Positions 9,018 to 19,079 of a stretch of 64,000 bases of DNA are shown here, piece by piece (within the stretch, counting starts at the first letter, position 1; each line of letters begins with the position of its first letter). The notes beneath the pieces were generated by a model. That model was not told where the DNA came from. It saw only the letters and a list, made by a program, of their open reading frames with translations, and made no database searches. The translations under genes and the position numbers were made by a program. The DNA lies in the NCBI GenBank assembly GCA_000469685.2, contig LS997567.1:21934108-21998107 (forward strand), read 5' to 3'. The DNA is from Haemonchus contortus. Taxonomy: Eukaryota; Nematoda; Chromadorea; Rhabditida; Trichostrongylidae.

Positions 9018-11282
9018 TTGAGATACGAGCGACAGCGTCCGTTGAGGCGCAAGAGCACAACAAACAAGCAGGCAGCGCGCAAAATGAAGATACAGAAAAG
9101 TCTGCGCTTACTGCGCCTACCGAATTTGAGCGAAGCCGACGGGGACCTAAACGCGCGGCAAAAACAAAAGCATGCGAGGCAATCAGGCGACAACAAAAAG
9201 ACACACGAGAACGCATCTGTGACAGATACAGAACAAGAACTACCGCGCGCAAGGAAGCCATTCAAAATCAACACCGTACTTTTGGCTTTGATATTGATGA
9301 CTATGAAAACTGCAGCGTGCAGCGAAGAAGAAGCTATAGCCTGTGCTCAAGGGATTGTAACGATATACCCAAAGACTCCACCGTTTGAAATTTGTTTCAA
9401 CAATCAATGCAGGGCGTTCAATAAGAGTTTCGAAGTTCTTCAATATGCTCTTGCACTTTCTTTGAATCCAACAGAATGGTCGGTAACACTGCGATCTGAC
9501 AACCTGATGAGACAGAAAATATGTGTAGATCCTCCGTATTGCGATCGAGTTGCAAATCTTTTTTCAAAAGCATTGATAGGCAACCCGCACTGTTGGCCTT
9601 TGGGAGCAATACTTTCTGTGGGACTGTCCTGTTACCTTATCATTTGTGGTGCCTTGCTCTCAGCCTGGCTAATCCTTCGCAAGAAAGATTCACCTACTAC
9701 GGTAGTGTCTAACAACACCAACATAATGTTTTCAACAACAGCAGTGACACGAGAGAACGGACCACTCTCCCTAGCGAATTTCGCCTGCACCCATACTGAT
9801 GGGAATAATGCTTATAACAACCATCTTTCTCGTAACGCCAGGATCAGCGTGTCAAGATTCGTACATGAGACATTCCGTGGACATCAGTTGTACCGAACGT
9901 AATGAATGTCGCTACGAATATCGACGAGAGCTCCTTTTCAATAGCATTCAAACAAGCCTTTGTGTGCAACTACGCCATCATAATACCACTGTCGGTAAAA
10001 TCAAAATTGAGCGTGTTTCTGAACATCTAACCTGTCACAAGGTGTCTTCCTTTTGGACTAGGGAGACACATCAACGAGTGGATCGTGTAACACGATGTCG
10101 TGGGTTGGGATCATGCGTAGATGATACCGGTGAGTCCTTGGATCCCACGAAAGTGATTCCTGAACTTAACGCTACTGCGCGTTATCCTGGGTATACTTCC
10201 TGCACCACGCAATGTAGTGGAGTTGATTGCATATGTTTGCTTCCCTGGTACGTTCCTCGTAGAGTGTGCACTTTTTCCGCATCTCCCATGTACCAGCTTC
10301 ACCGCAGGTGTACGAAATCTTTGAATGCGCCGCATGGAGACCAGAAGTCTTTCTCAAAATCAGCGTTGAACTGTACAACTTTAGAGAGAATGGAACTCTT
10401 TCACTCATACCGTACTACACAAGAGAATTCGCGCATTTTAATTTTACGGTGATATCCACGCAGGTGCCCGAATTTGGTCTTAACGAAAGGTATGCCCAGG
10501 CAAAAAACGAAACGCTCATCATTCCTCCCAACCACGTCTTTGCCGTGATGTGCCAAACCTATGATCAAGCGGTCTCGAATTTTTCCTCGTGTACCAATGC
10601 ACGTTACTGCGACTGCGACGCCACAGGTACTTCACCCAGTTGCCACTGCCCGTACAACACTTTCGCACAGGTTCGCCGCAACAGCGAATACGTATTACCA
10701 CTTTCGACGCCATACATAACCGTATCAGACGTAGCTGGGAAGTTGTTTGCCGAGTACAGTAAAGGGGAAACGACTATAGCTATTGTATCAAAAGAGAAAA
10801 TTGAGACTGCGAACTTAAACGTCAACTCAATTTGTACAATAAGTACCAAGAATTTATCAGGATGCTATAATTGTGAGCACGGCAGCTCAGTGGAGATTTC
10901 GTGTCAGTCAAAGACAGAGTCCTGGGCAACTGTGACTTGTGCGCACAATATTTTCGCGATCAAGTGCGCGCCGGAAACAATGACGACTAAGGTGAAGTTA
11001 GCCTTCGAAAATGCGGTGATAGACACTTACTGCCAAACTACTTGTGACGGCAAAAACGTCACAACAAAGCTTCAAGGGCTACTTCACTACTTCACACACA
11101 CTGGAGAAACTGACATATTCTTCACAACTGCACAGCGACAAATACGTCAACTTGACTGGCTAAACGGCTCAAATTTACCAGACTTTTCCCCTTTGTGGAT
11201 AGTTTTCTTCAAGCATTGGAAACTAACGCTTGTAGTTACTGTCGCTCTGGTTTTCAGCCGGCCTTCAGCCGTGGCTTCATGA
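9018..11282 (+). pseudogene. env: Envelope-like glycoprotein, phlebovirus Gc type (frameshifted)
   Basis: It overlaps the integrase end in a different frame. The first segment (to about 9800) has a signal-like stretch before 'AACSEEE' and a hydrophobic membrane segment at about 9606-9680. A frameshift near 9800 leads to a second signal-like stretch and a Cys-rich ectodomain (9799 to about 10270). A second frameshift near 10270 leads to 10266-11282, with many Cys residues, N-glycosylation sequons (for example NGT, NFT, NFS) and a C-terminal hydrophobic anchor at about 11185-11260. The Cys pattern matches the Phlebovirus_G2 class II fusion-protein family, a capture already known for nematode BEL elements such as Cer7. 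Two frameshifts make this copy non-functional. No reconstruction attempted. Confidence 0.8.
11256..11257 (+). promoter_or_regulatory. Possible 3' splice acceptor before accessory ORF
   Basis: TTTTCAG at 11251-11257 is a near-perfect nematode acceptor, preceded by 'gtcgctctgg'. It lies 21 bases before the accessory ORF's ATG at 11279, inside the coding sequence for the env anchor. A spliced subgenomic mRNA using it would place that ATG first. Confidence 0.4.
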
Positions 11283-11821
11283 TCTGTCTGCACGCGTTTT
11301 TTATTGCTGCCGTTTTTGTGCAAACCGGCGGACGATGCTCCAGAATGATGACAGGATCCCATCTTCCTTACCAAACATTCTCTCTCAACAACTGTCATTT
11401 CCGTACATTCATGACCGACAAAATCGACGAAGAGATACGTCTCATGGAATTCGCACAGACTGCCAAACTGGACGCTATCGGCAACACTCTTCAAATTATT
11501 AGCAATCGCCTTGACTCGTTGTATTCGCTGACTGCCGAGATGAAAACCGATCTCGCCACTTCGATGGAGCGTACAGCTCCCAAATCATCCTGCATTTTCT
11601 GCACTATCACCGAAAACGTCGACGGCCATCACACCGGAAGATGTCATCGCTATTCAGGCCCGGTAAGCCGTGCGATGCGTGTGGCGGAGCTACGCCTTTG
11701 TAGCCGGTGCCTTCGCGCCGATCACGGTCCCGCACTATGCACAGTTTCTTGCAGCATCTGCCGTGGGAGCCATAACACTGTTCTTTGTTCTGGTACCCCA
11801 CTAAGGAAGCGCAAGAGCTGA
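11279..11821 (+). CDS. Accessory ORF with three Gag-type zinc knuckles
   Basis: An intact 180-codon frame from ATG 11279; an internal ATG at 11411 would give 136 residues. Its ATG overlaps the env stop as ATGA (11279-11282). From 11279 the N-terminus is hydrophobic (MICLHAFFIAAVFV). From 11411 an acidic helix-prone stretch (TDKIDEEIRLMEF, ISNRLDSLYSLTAEM) is followed by CIFC-x8/9-H-x4-C, then CSRCLRADHGPALC (CX2CX4HX4C) and CSICRGSHNTVLC (CX2CX3HX4C), then a basic tail RKRKS. The three spacings mirror a BEL nucleocapsid, yet this lies after env, far from gag. It is the only long undamaged frame in the element. Function unknown; RNA or DNA binding is a reasonable inference. Confidence 0.65.
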   Translation: MICLHAFFIAAVFVQTGGRCSRMMTGSHLPYQTFSLNNCHFRTFMTDKIDEEIRLMEFAQTAKLDAIGNTLQIISNRLDSLYSLTAEMKTDLATSMERTAPKSSCIFCTITENVDGHHTGRCHRYSGPVSRAMRVAELRLCSRCLRADHGPALCTVSCSICRGSHNTVLCSGTPLRKRKS

Positions 11822-11998
11822 TTCCATAGTGCTGCAGCCCCCCACATTGAAGTACTCAGCTTTCGTCGCATCTCTACTTATTGCCTTGCTACGCCGACCG
11901 TCGTCTACTCCCTACTTCGCCGCTTATCATCTTCACCCCCTATCTCTTATTCGTACTATTCTTCGACTCCGCCTGGGTATTCTTCTGCACTATTCGTC

Positions 11999-12245
11999 GT
12001 CAGGATGTCGTCAGAACTGATCAATGTCGTCAGAATTTCGTCAGGATGTCTTCAGAACTGAACATTGTCATCGGAATGTCGTCAGAATATTGTCAGTACT
12101 GATCATTGTCTTCAAAAGGTCGTCAGGATGTCTTCAGAACTGAACATTGTCATCGGGATGTCGTCAGAATATTGTCAGTACTGATCATTGTCTTCAGAAG
12201 GTCGTCAGGATGTCTTCAGAACTGATCGATGTCATCAGAACCTGG
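11999..12245 (+). repeat. 82-bp tandem repeats before the 3' LTR
   Basis: The string 'tcaggatgtcttcagaactg' recurs at 12041, 12123 and 12205, an exact 82-bp period, with a partial unit from 11999. Units are made of variants of 'gtcgtcaga' and 'actgatcattgtctt'. They lie in the untranslated segment between the accessory ORF and the 3' LTR. No ORF was found in 11822-12415. Confidence 0.9.
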
Positions 12246-12415
12246 CCACTACACGCTGTTTTCGCAGTCCGATCGTTCTGGTCATCACGTCGTGTGCAAG
12301 TGCGAGTAGCCCAAGCGAAGTCGTTCAGTACCTCAGTAGAAGCAAGTGATACCTGATTTTGTGCTTTTTCTCATTGTTTAATATATCTTTTGGGTCGCGC
12401 CAGGCGCCCGCGCAC

Positions 12416-12599
12416 TGTCGCGTCCTCTCCATGCGTTTTATTTTGCATGGTCGAGGACGCGACTGAAGGACCGCCCACCCCGGCAAACCATTGCTTGGTT
12501 GTTCCGCTTGTAGTTTGTAAGCTTGTTATCGCTGAATCATAAAACGTCGTTTAACTCGACTGAACCACCACAGCTTAATTAACCCAAGGGTGCTGCACA
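12416..12599 (+). repeat. 3' LTR of BEL element
   Basis: It matches 1474-1658 from TGTCGCG to TGCTGCACA and is followed directly by the duplicated target CCTCT. The terminal hairpin is kept (one T lost in the internal bulge, one C-to-T making a wobble pair). The 30 bases upstream are 'gggtcgcgccaggcgcccgcgcac', not a polypurine tract. Confidence 0.95.
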
Positions 12600-12604
12600 C
12601 CTCT

Positions 12605-13925
12605 GTTCAAAAACGTTCGACAGTGTGGTAAAGGAGTGATTAGAGATCATGGAAAGAATGTGGCCAAATCTCTGAGGTATTCGGAACATAGTGGGCGGGG
12701 CTTAGAACAAAAATTCGTATCTTTCATTTTTAGAAACGTTCGAGAACCGCGGGAAAAGAGTGGTAAGAAGTCATGGTGATGAGCGAACTAAGCTCACAAG
12801 TACGTACATATATACCAGTTTGGCTATGCACGCTAACGCGCGCAGTATATGTCGACGGCCACTTATCCACGATGGAGTCATTCGGTGGGATGTTGGATAA
12901 TCAGAATAAAATAGTTTTCTCTAGATTCGAACGCTGAACTGCTGATAGCATCACGCTCGATATATTTGAGCACAGTTATTAGTGGTTGATCATAGCTCCG
13001 TCCACCTTAGTGCAAACCCTTCCCACTATAAACTTGACCACCCTTCTTTTGACTGCTCCAAACCATTTCCTCCGCATTCCAGAAAGTTTTTGAAGAGATG
13101 AATTTTTGGTCCTAGCCCCGCTTCCATGTGCCAGCTCCGCCCCCTTCGAGGACTTAACTACATTTGTTCCAATTCCTCTCACCACTTTTTCCCGTGTTCT
13201 TGAACGTTTCTGAACAAAGTTATGAAATTTTGATCTAAGCCCCGCCCACTTTGGTGCCAGCCCCACCCACTTCGTTCTTATACACCTTGACACCTTTTTG
13301 CCGCATCCCAGAACGTTTCTGAAAACAGTTATAAATTTCTGATCCAAGCTCCGCCCACTTTGGTGCCAGCCCCGCCCACTTCGAAGATTCGGCCACACTT
13401 GTTCCATTACCTCTAACCACCTTTTTCCCGCATCCCAGAATGTTTCTGAATAGAGTTATAAATTTTTGATCTAAGCCCCGTCCACTTTGGTGCCAACCCC
13501 GCCCACTTTCGGGATCTGACCACTTTTATTCTTTTACACCTTGATACCTTTTTGCCGCATCCCAAAACGTTTCTGAATAGAGTTATAAATTTTTGATCTA
13601 GGCCCCGCCCACTTTGGTGCCAACCCCGCCCACTTTCGGGATCTGACCACATCTTGTTGACCTGTCCCTCACCTTTGCTCATTTTTTCCTCGGCATCGGG
13701 CTGCTAGAAACTTTCCCAACCCCTACGCATGTCCCACTCCTGGAGGCGGAGCTTCGCTGAGCTCACACTTGCACTTTTGGTCTTGCCTTATACCCAACCA
13801 TCCCAAACTTCCCGACTTGTGCAAGTGCTTCCTCAGGTAATGTCGAATTTCTGTACAATTGAACGAACAAACAAACGATCAGACGCAAGCGCTTCACATA
13901 TGGTGAGCTGTCGGATGGGTTTCGA
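12605..13925. repeat. GC-rich tandem repeats, right flank of BEL
   Basis: From 12605 the array interrupted by BEL continues to about 12780. Then from about 12990 units of 106-127 bp, read on the minus strand, carry 'gtgggcgggg..tggcaccaaagtgggcgggg' blocks (near 13242, 13348, 13476 and 13602). Minus-strand open frames of 60-142 codons are translations of the repeat. The array ends near 13925 with the TCTGAT/caagcgcttcacatatgg terminus of the family. Confidence 0.75.
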
Positions 13926-15180
13926 CTAGGTTTCAAATTTAAAAATCCTTCATCAAGCACTGCAGTAATATGAAGTAGATAGTTCTTTGAAGTGCACATC
14001 TGAAAGCGGAATTTACATTTAAAATCAAGAATTTCGATTAGATTAAATTTCTATGGATTAGATTTTTTTATGGATTTCTGCGGATTTCCGATTATGTTTC
14101 TATGGCAAATTATGCGTCTAGTCTGAAAAATGAGTTAAATGCTAAAGGTATTTCCGGTAAAATTTCTCCATTCGCGAAAGTTTTTTCGCCCACGAATACT
14201 AACCTCTTTCCTCCCTCAGTTGGCTATGAACGGATCGGTGAATTGTCCACAATATAGGGATGTAGAACGGCGGTAAATAGCCAGAAGGTTTGGCGTATAA
14301 GAATCAGGTGATATTCCCTTATTCGAACGATATTATGCCGCTTCATGGATATTGATCTCTTGACACTAATAGATGAGCGTAGAATTGTTTGTATCCTAAC
14401 CGTGCCCTAGTTCCCGGGGGTTTGATTGTCCTGCATCGTGTGAGGCGAGTTGTATTTCTCAGTTTGTGACGTCATAAGTTGATTGGATATTGATCGACGG
14501 ATCGATATGAAGAGCAACGATTGGGTTCCTATTTTTATTACTTTCCCGCGCGCTTACGTGACATTTCAAAATCCTCATTATGCTCACGTAACTTTCCGCG
14601 GACGGGAGCACAAACCGACTGGCGCTTTATATACCTATTAAATAGAGGATTACAGGGGTTTTGAGACGTTGAAAATTTCTAAGCATTTCATGAAAATCAA
14701 AACGAGCTCGTTTAAGTTCCATGGAATGTATGCCAAATTCTAGAGTGGCATTAAGAAGATGAACCGTCTCGTTTTTGAGGAATTTCACCACTTCGAAGCC
14801 GTCGCGCAACTGCAGTAGTGCTCGACTTGTTGACCCGCCTGCTCAATTCGCATAACCACCAAAGTGGATTAGGAAAGACTCCTTAACTCCGTACTCAGAA
14901 TCTTTCACAAATTTGATTTGCCTATAAAAAGATAAGGCGGTATTCATCTCACCTTGTATGGACACTGTATTTTATATTCTCTTATAGATAGTTCGTACCC
15001 TTTAGTAAGTAGTAAAGTAAAAGTTTTTGCAGATACGCAAACATTATTAGTTGATTGGCTTTCATTTGAGCTTTGTGGAGACGAGTCCAGTAGCGGTACT
15101 GAGGGCTAGAAAGTAACCTGGTTAACTTCTATTCCGTCACATAACTAGAAGGTAGCCCCCAGACTGGTGTGCCCCTTCAA
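13926..15180. other. Non-coding stretch, nothing recognised
   Basis: AT-rich sequence without a recognisable protein, RNA gene or repeat end. A 60-codon minus frame at 14627-14809 has no family resemblance. It is probably upstream intron sequence of lst-2, since exons of that gene start at 18242 with an intron before them. Confidence 0.5.
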
Positions 15181-15326
15181 ACTTGAAAGCTCGAAGTTCA
15201 CGGGAAGAGGAGCTTCAGGTTTCAGGATGAGCACGTATGGACACACACACATTCACGCAAGCATACCGACATACACAGACAAACCACTGACGAACCAACA
15301 TTCTTAGCGCGTTATACGTAGTATTA
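15181..15326 (-). repeat. Fragment of the GC-rich/CA repeat family
   Basis: 'cccttcaaacttgaaagctcgaagttcacggg', a CA-rich tract, then 'gacgaaccaacattcttagcgcgttatacgtagta', the same end as at 660-712. The mariner element at 15327 inserted immediately beside this end. Confidence 0.6.
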
Positions 15327-15507
15327 GGTGTGTGCATTAATTCCCGCCGCCGAGTTTGAAGAGTCGTTGGGCGAACCGTGTTGTAAGTTTTCCTGTGAAA
15401 CCCGTCACGATTTGTAAAAAGGGTATCGTCCACCTATTTAATTGCAGACAGCTCAGTTTTCCATAAAGCTCTGTTGCTCTCGAACTGATTGAGCATGGCA
15501 CAATATA

Positions 15508-17061
15508 CAGTACTGGTCAAAAAGAAATCACCTTGAACTTTTTTTCTCATAACTCTTCTCAAACTCGATATTTTTGAATGATTTTTTGGTATGTTGACAA
15601 CAGTAATGATTCTTAATGTTACCACCATAGAACTCACAAAACCTCTTTTTATTCCGTTTGAAAGGTCATTTTTCACATTTTCCTGAACAGGACAAAATAA
15701 TACCAGTTTCCAGAATTCAAAATAAATGACTTGACATAAACGCTATCATCATGAGATTGAAACTTAAACACCTACTAACCTAATGCTTTGTAACGAAGCT
15801 ATTGGCATCGACGACGGCTTGGCATCTGCAGGACATTGAATCGACCAACTTGTTGATTAGGCACTTATCAATTTTCATCCATTCTTCTTCAAATTGGCCA
15901 AATCTCTCCAACCAAACACCACCTATCCCTTCTTGAACTTCTGCCACGAGGGCTCGATTATGTTCAAGTCAAAGGACTAGCCGGGTCCGTCAAGGCATCG
16001 AATTTTCCGATGAGTCAGCCACTCGCGCCCCATTCTAGATCTCCGTTTGGGGTGGTTATCCTGCTGAAAAGTAAGTTTGCTGCAGTGTACAGAACGGACA
16101 AAAGGTGGCATGCATTTCTGCAAGGTGACTACATACTTCTGGTGGTCCACAGAGGTGGGATTATGGTGCAGGGACCCCATGCCTAGACTCGGAAAATATC
16201 CCCAAAGCATTACTGAATCGACACCATGCATGAGAGCTGCCAATTGGAATTTGGGGTCCAAAATTGTATTTAAAGGTCGTTTACGAACGAAACCCCATCT
16301 GTTCCAAGCGAAACAATCTTTGACTAGTCGCTCTAGATGACTTCGCGTTATTGGTCGAGAGACCAGTGATGGTGCTTACGCGCCCATTGAAGTCGAGCTC
16401 GTCTAATTTTCAGGGACCCAGATACTTTTTCACAAGTCTTCTTCCATATAATCCAGCATCCCACACGCGTCTGTTGATAGCGTCCGTAGATGGTAGCGAC
16501 GTCGCCGTCGTCGATATTCCGGCCATTATATCGGAAGATGCCCTTCTGTGATCTTGAGTCGAGGCACAAACGATCTTCCTGCAGTCCTTAGGAGCGGCAA
16601 TCCGTGGCCTCCCCGAGCTGGCCTGTTTGATAGGGCCCGTACGAGACTCAATACTACCAATATCCTCCCTAATCGTAGGCAGTGACACATCAAACAGCTT
16701 TGGATGTTGATCATGGGTCAATTCCTGTTTACTGCCCGTGACAATGGCGGAGAGCTGCTCCACGGTCAGAGAACGAGTGCTGGAGTTTCGTCCTTTTAGT
16801 AAAAGAGATTTACTGTTGAAACAAAAGACTCTCGAGCAGCTTTGTACTCGAAAAAATCTCACAAAAACCCAAATAAAATCAGGCCGATTTTGAAATTTTT
16901 TGAAAAAAAAACCGTCCAGTTGGCGGGAACTAAGCTCCCGCCTATTTTGCATCGCAGAAAAGTCGCAGGTATTTGAAGAATGTGCTACCAAAAAATCAGT
17001 CAAAAATATCGAGTTTGAGATAAGTTATGACAAAAAGGTGATTTCTTTTTGACCAGTACTG
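15508..17061 (-). mobile_element. Tc1-like transposon nested in mariner
   Basis: Perfect inverted ends CAGTACTGGTCAAAAAGAAA with TA on both sides (15506-15507, 17062-17063). The repeats extend over roughly 30 bp, with an 'actcgatattttt' block (about 15557; inverted at about 17005) that may be an inner site. Length 1554 bp, typical for Tc1. The transposase is on the minus strand and broken. Confidence 0.93.
15900..16860 (-). pseudogene. Tc1-like transposase (broken)
   Basis: The N-terminal HTH part (about 16800-16410) reads 'LTVEQLSAIV', 'DVSLPTIREDIGS', 'GRPRIAAPKDCRKI' and 'TDAINRRVWDAGLYGRRLV'. The frame then shifts; 'RRARLQWARKH' (about 16400) follows, then a frame with 'QQDNHPKRRS' (second catalytic Asp, about 16045) and, after an in-frame stop near 15977, 'FDLNIIEPSW' (catalytic Glu). 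Domain order is that of Tc1 DD34E transposases. At least one stop and one or two frameshifts disable it. Confidence 0.85.
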
Positions 17062-17080
17062 TAAGTCGTTTTGACGGGGA

Positions 17081-17940
17081 GTGCTTCTTCTGCTGTTCGA
17101 TTCCAAGGAAACTGCCATCAAAGTCCACTTTTTGCTTTGCTTTTCGGTACCTACGGAGATCAAGCTCTATCTGAGCGAATCTGCAGAGAATGTTTTCAAC
17201 TATTCACAAGTGGAGATTTTGACTCGAAAGATAAGGATGAAAATCCAGCCTAGACCCAAACAGCTGGCAGTGGAGCTGAACGTCAGCCGTGCGACTATTT
17301 GGAGAAGCTTGCACGTAATGGGAAAGATACGAAAGCTATGGAATGATTCCCTCACCAGCTGTCAGAGAGGCAGCTCGAACTTCGCCTGAAGGCTTCCAGG
17401 AAAAACCTCGAAGACCCCAAACGGACACATTTTCTCCACTGGAGTGTGACAGAAGATGAAGAGTGGATCTACTACGATAGTCCGGAACGGAAAATGTGGA
17501 TCCAGGCCGCCGGATTTGCAGCGAAAGCGGTATATCCACTGCCAAAAAGCGATGATGTGTATTTGGTGGGATCAAAAGGGTAATGTGTATTATGAGCTAC
17601 TGAACTGTTCCGCCACAACAGTGCCATTTTGCAAAGAATATTCGAAACAAACAAACAAAATTTCAGGTTTGAACGGGATTAGCTTGCTCATCCCCCATAC
17701 TCTCCCCACCTAGCTGCTTCGGATTACCACTTATTTCAGTCCATGCAAGTCAGCTTTGCAGATATACGCTTCCGAAATGCCGAAGAAGTGTGGAAGTGGG
17801 TTTATGACTGGGTTGCCTCAAAAGATATAACTTTTTCAGAAGCGGACTCAACAAGCTACCAAAAAGGTGGCAAGAATTTGAAGTTAACAATGGACAAACA
17901 TTGGTTGATGTACATCTTGTGTTGCTTCTGAAACCAATCT
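17081..17940 (+). pseudogene. mariner transposase fragment (broken)
   Basis: 'PKQLAVELNVSRATIWRSL' and 'MGKIRKL' are the second HTH of mariner. After a frameshift near 17345 come 'LSERQLELRLKASRKN' and 'HFLHWSVTEDEEWIYYDS' (first catalytic Asp region). Later 'AHPPYSPHLAASDYHLFQS' gives the third Asp (in SDYHLF), though the usual D of YSPD is H. The second-Asp 'QDNARPH' block is missing, so there are internal deletions as well as stops. The N-terminus lies on the other side of the nested Tc1. Confidence 0.8.
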
Positions 17941-18241
17941 GTTTTGAGCGCGAAAAATGGCAGGAATTGATGCATACACCTAGAAGAAGTGCGACTGAAG
18001 AAAATTTTATCAAAGTCAGTTGATTCTGGCAAAATATTAGGGTTGGGACGTACATGAATCACCCGAGGTCCCATCATAGTGCGATCAACGCGGTAAATGT
18101 GTTGGAGATATGACTCGTATCGACTTTAGTTCGGGCCGCGTGCCATGCTTCTCTTTCGATTTTCTGATTTCTTTGAGAATGTTCACGGTATCTTAGTGAC
18201 ATCAGTCATGTGACTCATGCCCAATAATGTTTAGTGTCTAG

Positions 18242-18345
18242 CCGCTGGGTCCAGTATTATTGATCATGAGCCCGAATCCGATGCAATTCGTCCTCTTGCC
18301 AAGGAGCTTACTCGTCACCTCGATTCACTTCGCGATTTGTTGAAG
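18242..18345 (+). CDS. lst-2: lst-2 exon (LST2/ZFYVE28 N-terminal domain)
   Basis: Acceptor AG at 18240-18241, donor GT at 18346. After completing a codon (phase 1) it reads AGSSIIDHEPESDAIRPLAKELTRHLDSLRDLLK, in parts: 'AGSSIIDHEPESDAIRPL' and 'AKELTRHLDSLRDLLK'. It aligns with the conserved ZFYVE28 stretch ending in 'MRPLAKELTRSLED', as I recall that family. LST-2 is an endosomal FYVE protein that in C. elegans negatively regulates EGFR signalling in vulval precursor cells. Only part of its conserved N-terminal region is here. The preceding exon (the region before 'AAGS') was not found in the window. The 73-bp intron to the next exon has an unusual 'ttttgag' acceptor. Confidence 0.88.
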
Positions 18346-18418
18346 GTGCTGAAAGTTAATGGTTGGAGTTTGCCATTTGTAATTATTCATACTCTGCTAA
18401 AAATACAATCCTTTTGAG

Positions 18419-18510
18419 GACCAGTCACTTCGAGATCCCCTCTTTTACACGGATGCAATCAAAGAAAGTTTATTGAAATTCGATCATCTATTCGCCGCTT
18501 TCGAGTTCCA
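18419..18510 (+). CDS. lst-2: lst-2 exon
   Basis: Acceptor AG 18417-18418, donor 'gtgagt' at 18511. It reads DQSLRDPLFYTDAIKESL then LKFDHLFAAFEF plus two bases of the next codon. The pattern 'RDQxLRD..Y..x...AL..FD.LFA.FE' is the LST2 family's. Phase 2 ends match the exon at 36542, completing CAG and giving 'EFQYVSAMVPVKS', the conserved continuation. The following intron is 18,031 bp and contains most of the transposons in this window. Confidence 0.9.
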
Positions 18511-19079
18511 GTGAGTACAGTGCTTAAGAAGTTTCTTTTTATGTTAACAATGAAGTTCATCACGAGCACCCACTTCTGCGGGTCGCGTCCACCAAACTAC
18601 GCACAACAATTATTAAAAGTTAGACCAATCGCGAAATTCGACAACTATTCGTGCTCCAATTGTTCCTATAATTGCCGTTTTCTAAATTTCATGTAAAACT
18701 CAAAATTTCATAAGGAGTGCTGCCAAAATTCGAATTTTGTACCGTCAGAAATATATATAATACTACTACTCCGTCAGAACTGACCAGGATTGACATTAAC
18801 ATTTAACATTCACATTAATCGGACGGCGAACACGTTGAGAGTATCAAACGGCAAACTCATTCATTGTGACCACGCTTGATACCGAAAGCTCCACACAGTC
18901 TGATGCATCGACATTCTGAGCATTCTACCACAACGACCGCGACCACATCGTCTTCGTACAATCAACACCTGACAGTCAGTAACTGATTTTCTGATCTTTG
19001 CCAAACAGCTGATTTTCGGTGCTGCCCTATGTTTTCGTTACATCATGCGGGGAAGTCCTACTAAATATAATGTCTCTTT

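Larger units (their letters stand above)
1474..12599 (+). mobile_element. BEL/Pao LTR retrotransposon with env and accessory ORF
   Basis: A complete but decayed 11.1-kb element. Direct LTRs of 185 and 184 bp bound it, and identical 5-bp target duplications CCTCT (1469-1473, 12600-12604) flank it; 5 bp is typical of BEL/Pao. Order: LTR, primer-binding site, gag, zinc knuckles, DTG protease, RT, RNase H, zinc-binding integrase, phlebovirus-Gc-like envelope, extra zinc-knuckle ORF, 82-bp tandem repeats, LTR. By eye the LTRs differ at about six substitutions and one indel (about 96% identity). Gag, pol and env carry several frameshifts and stops, so the copy cannot act alone. A separate 1.6-kb DNA element (2715-4350) interrupts gag. 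No purine-rich tract is evident immediately before the 3' LTR. Confidence 0.95.
15327..17980 (+). mobile_element. mariner element, split by a Tc1-like element
   Basis: Left end GGTGTGTGCATTAATTCC and right end (inverted) GGTGTATGCATCAATTCC form the TIRs, flanked by TA (15325-15326, 17981-17982). Without the nested Tc1 (15508-17061) it is about 1.1 kb. The pieces 15327-15507 and 17062-17980 join at the TA used by the Tc1. The transposase remains at 17081-17940. Confidence 0.85.

Noticed and set aside
8729..9274. 181-codon minus frame
   Set aside because: Antisense of the BEL integrase C-terminus and env start.
12979..13682. Minus frames with repeated GRGWHQSGR-type peptides
   Set aside because: They are the 106-127-bp satellite units translated, not a repeat protein.
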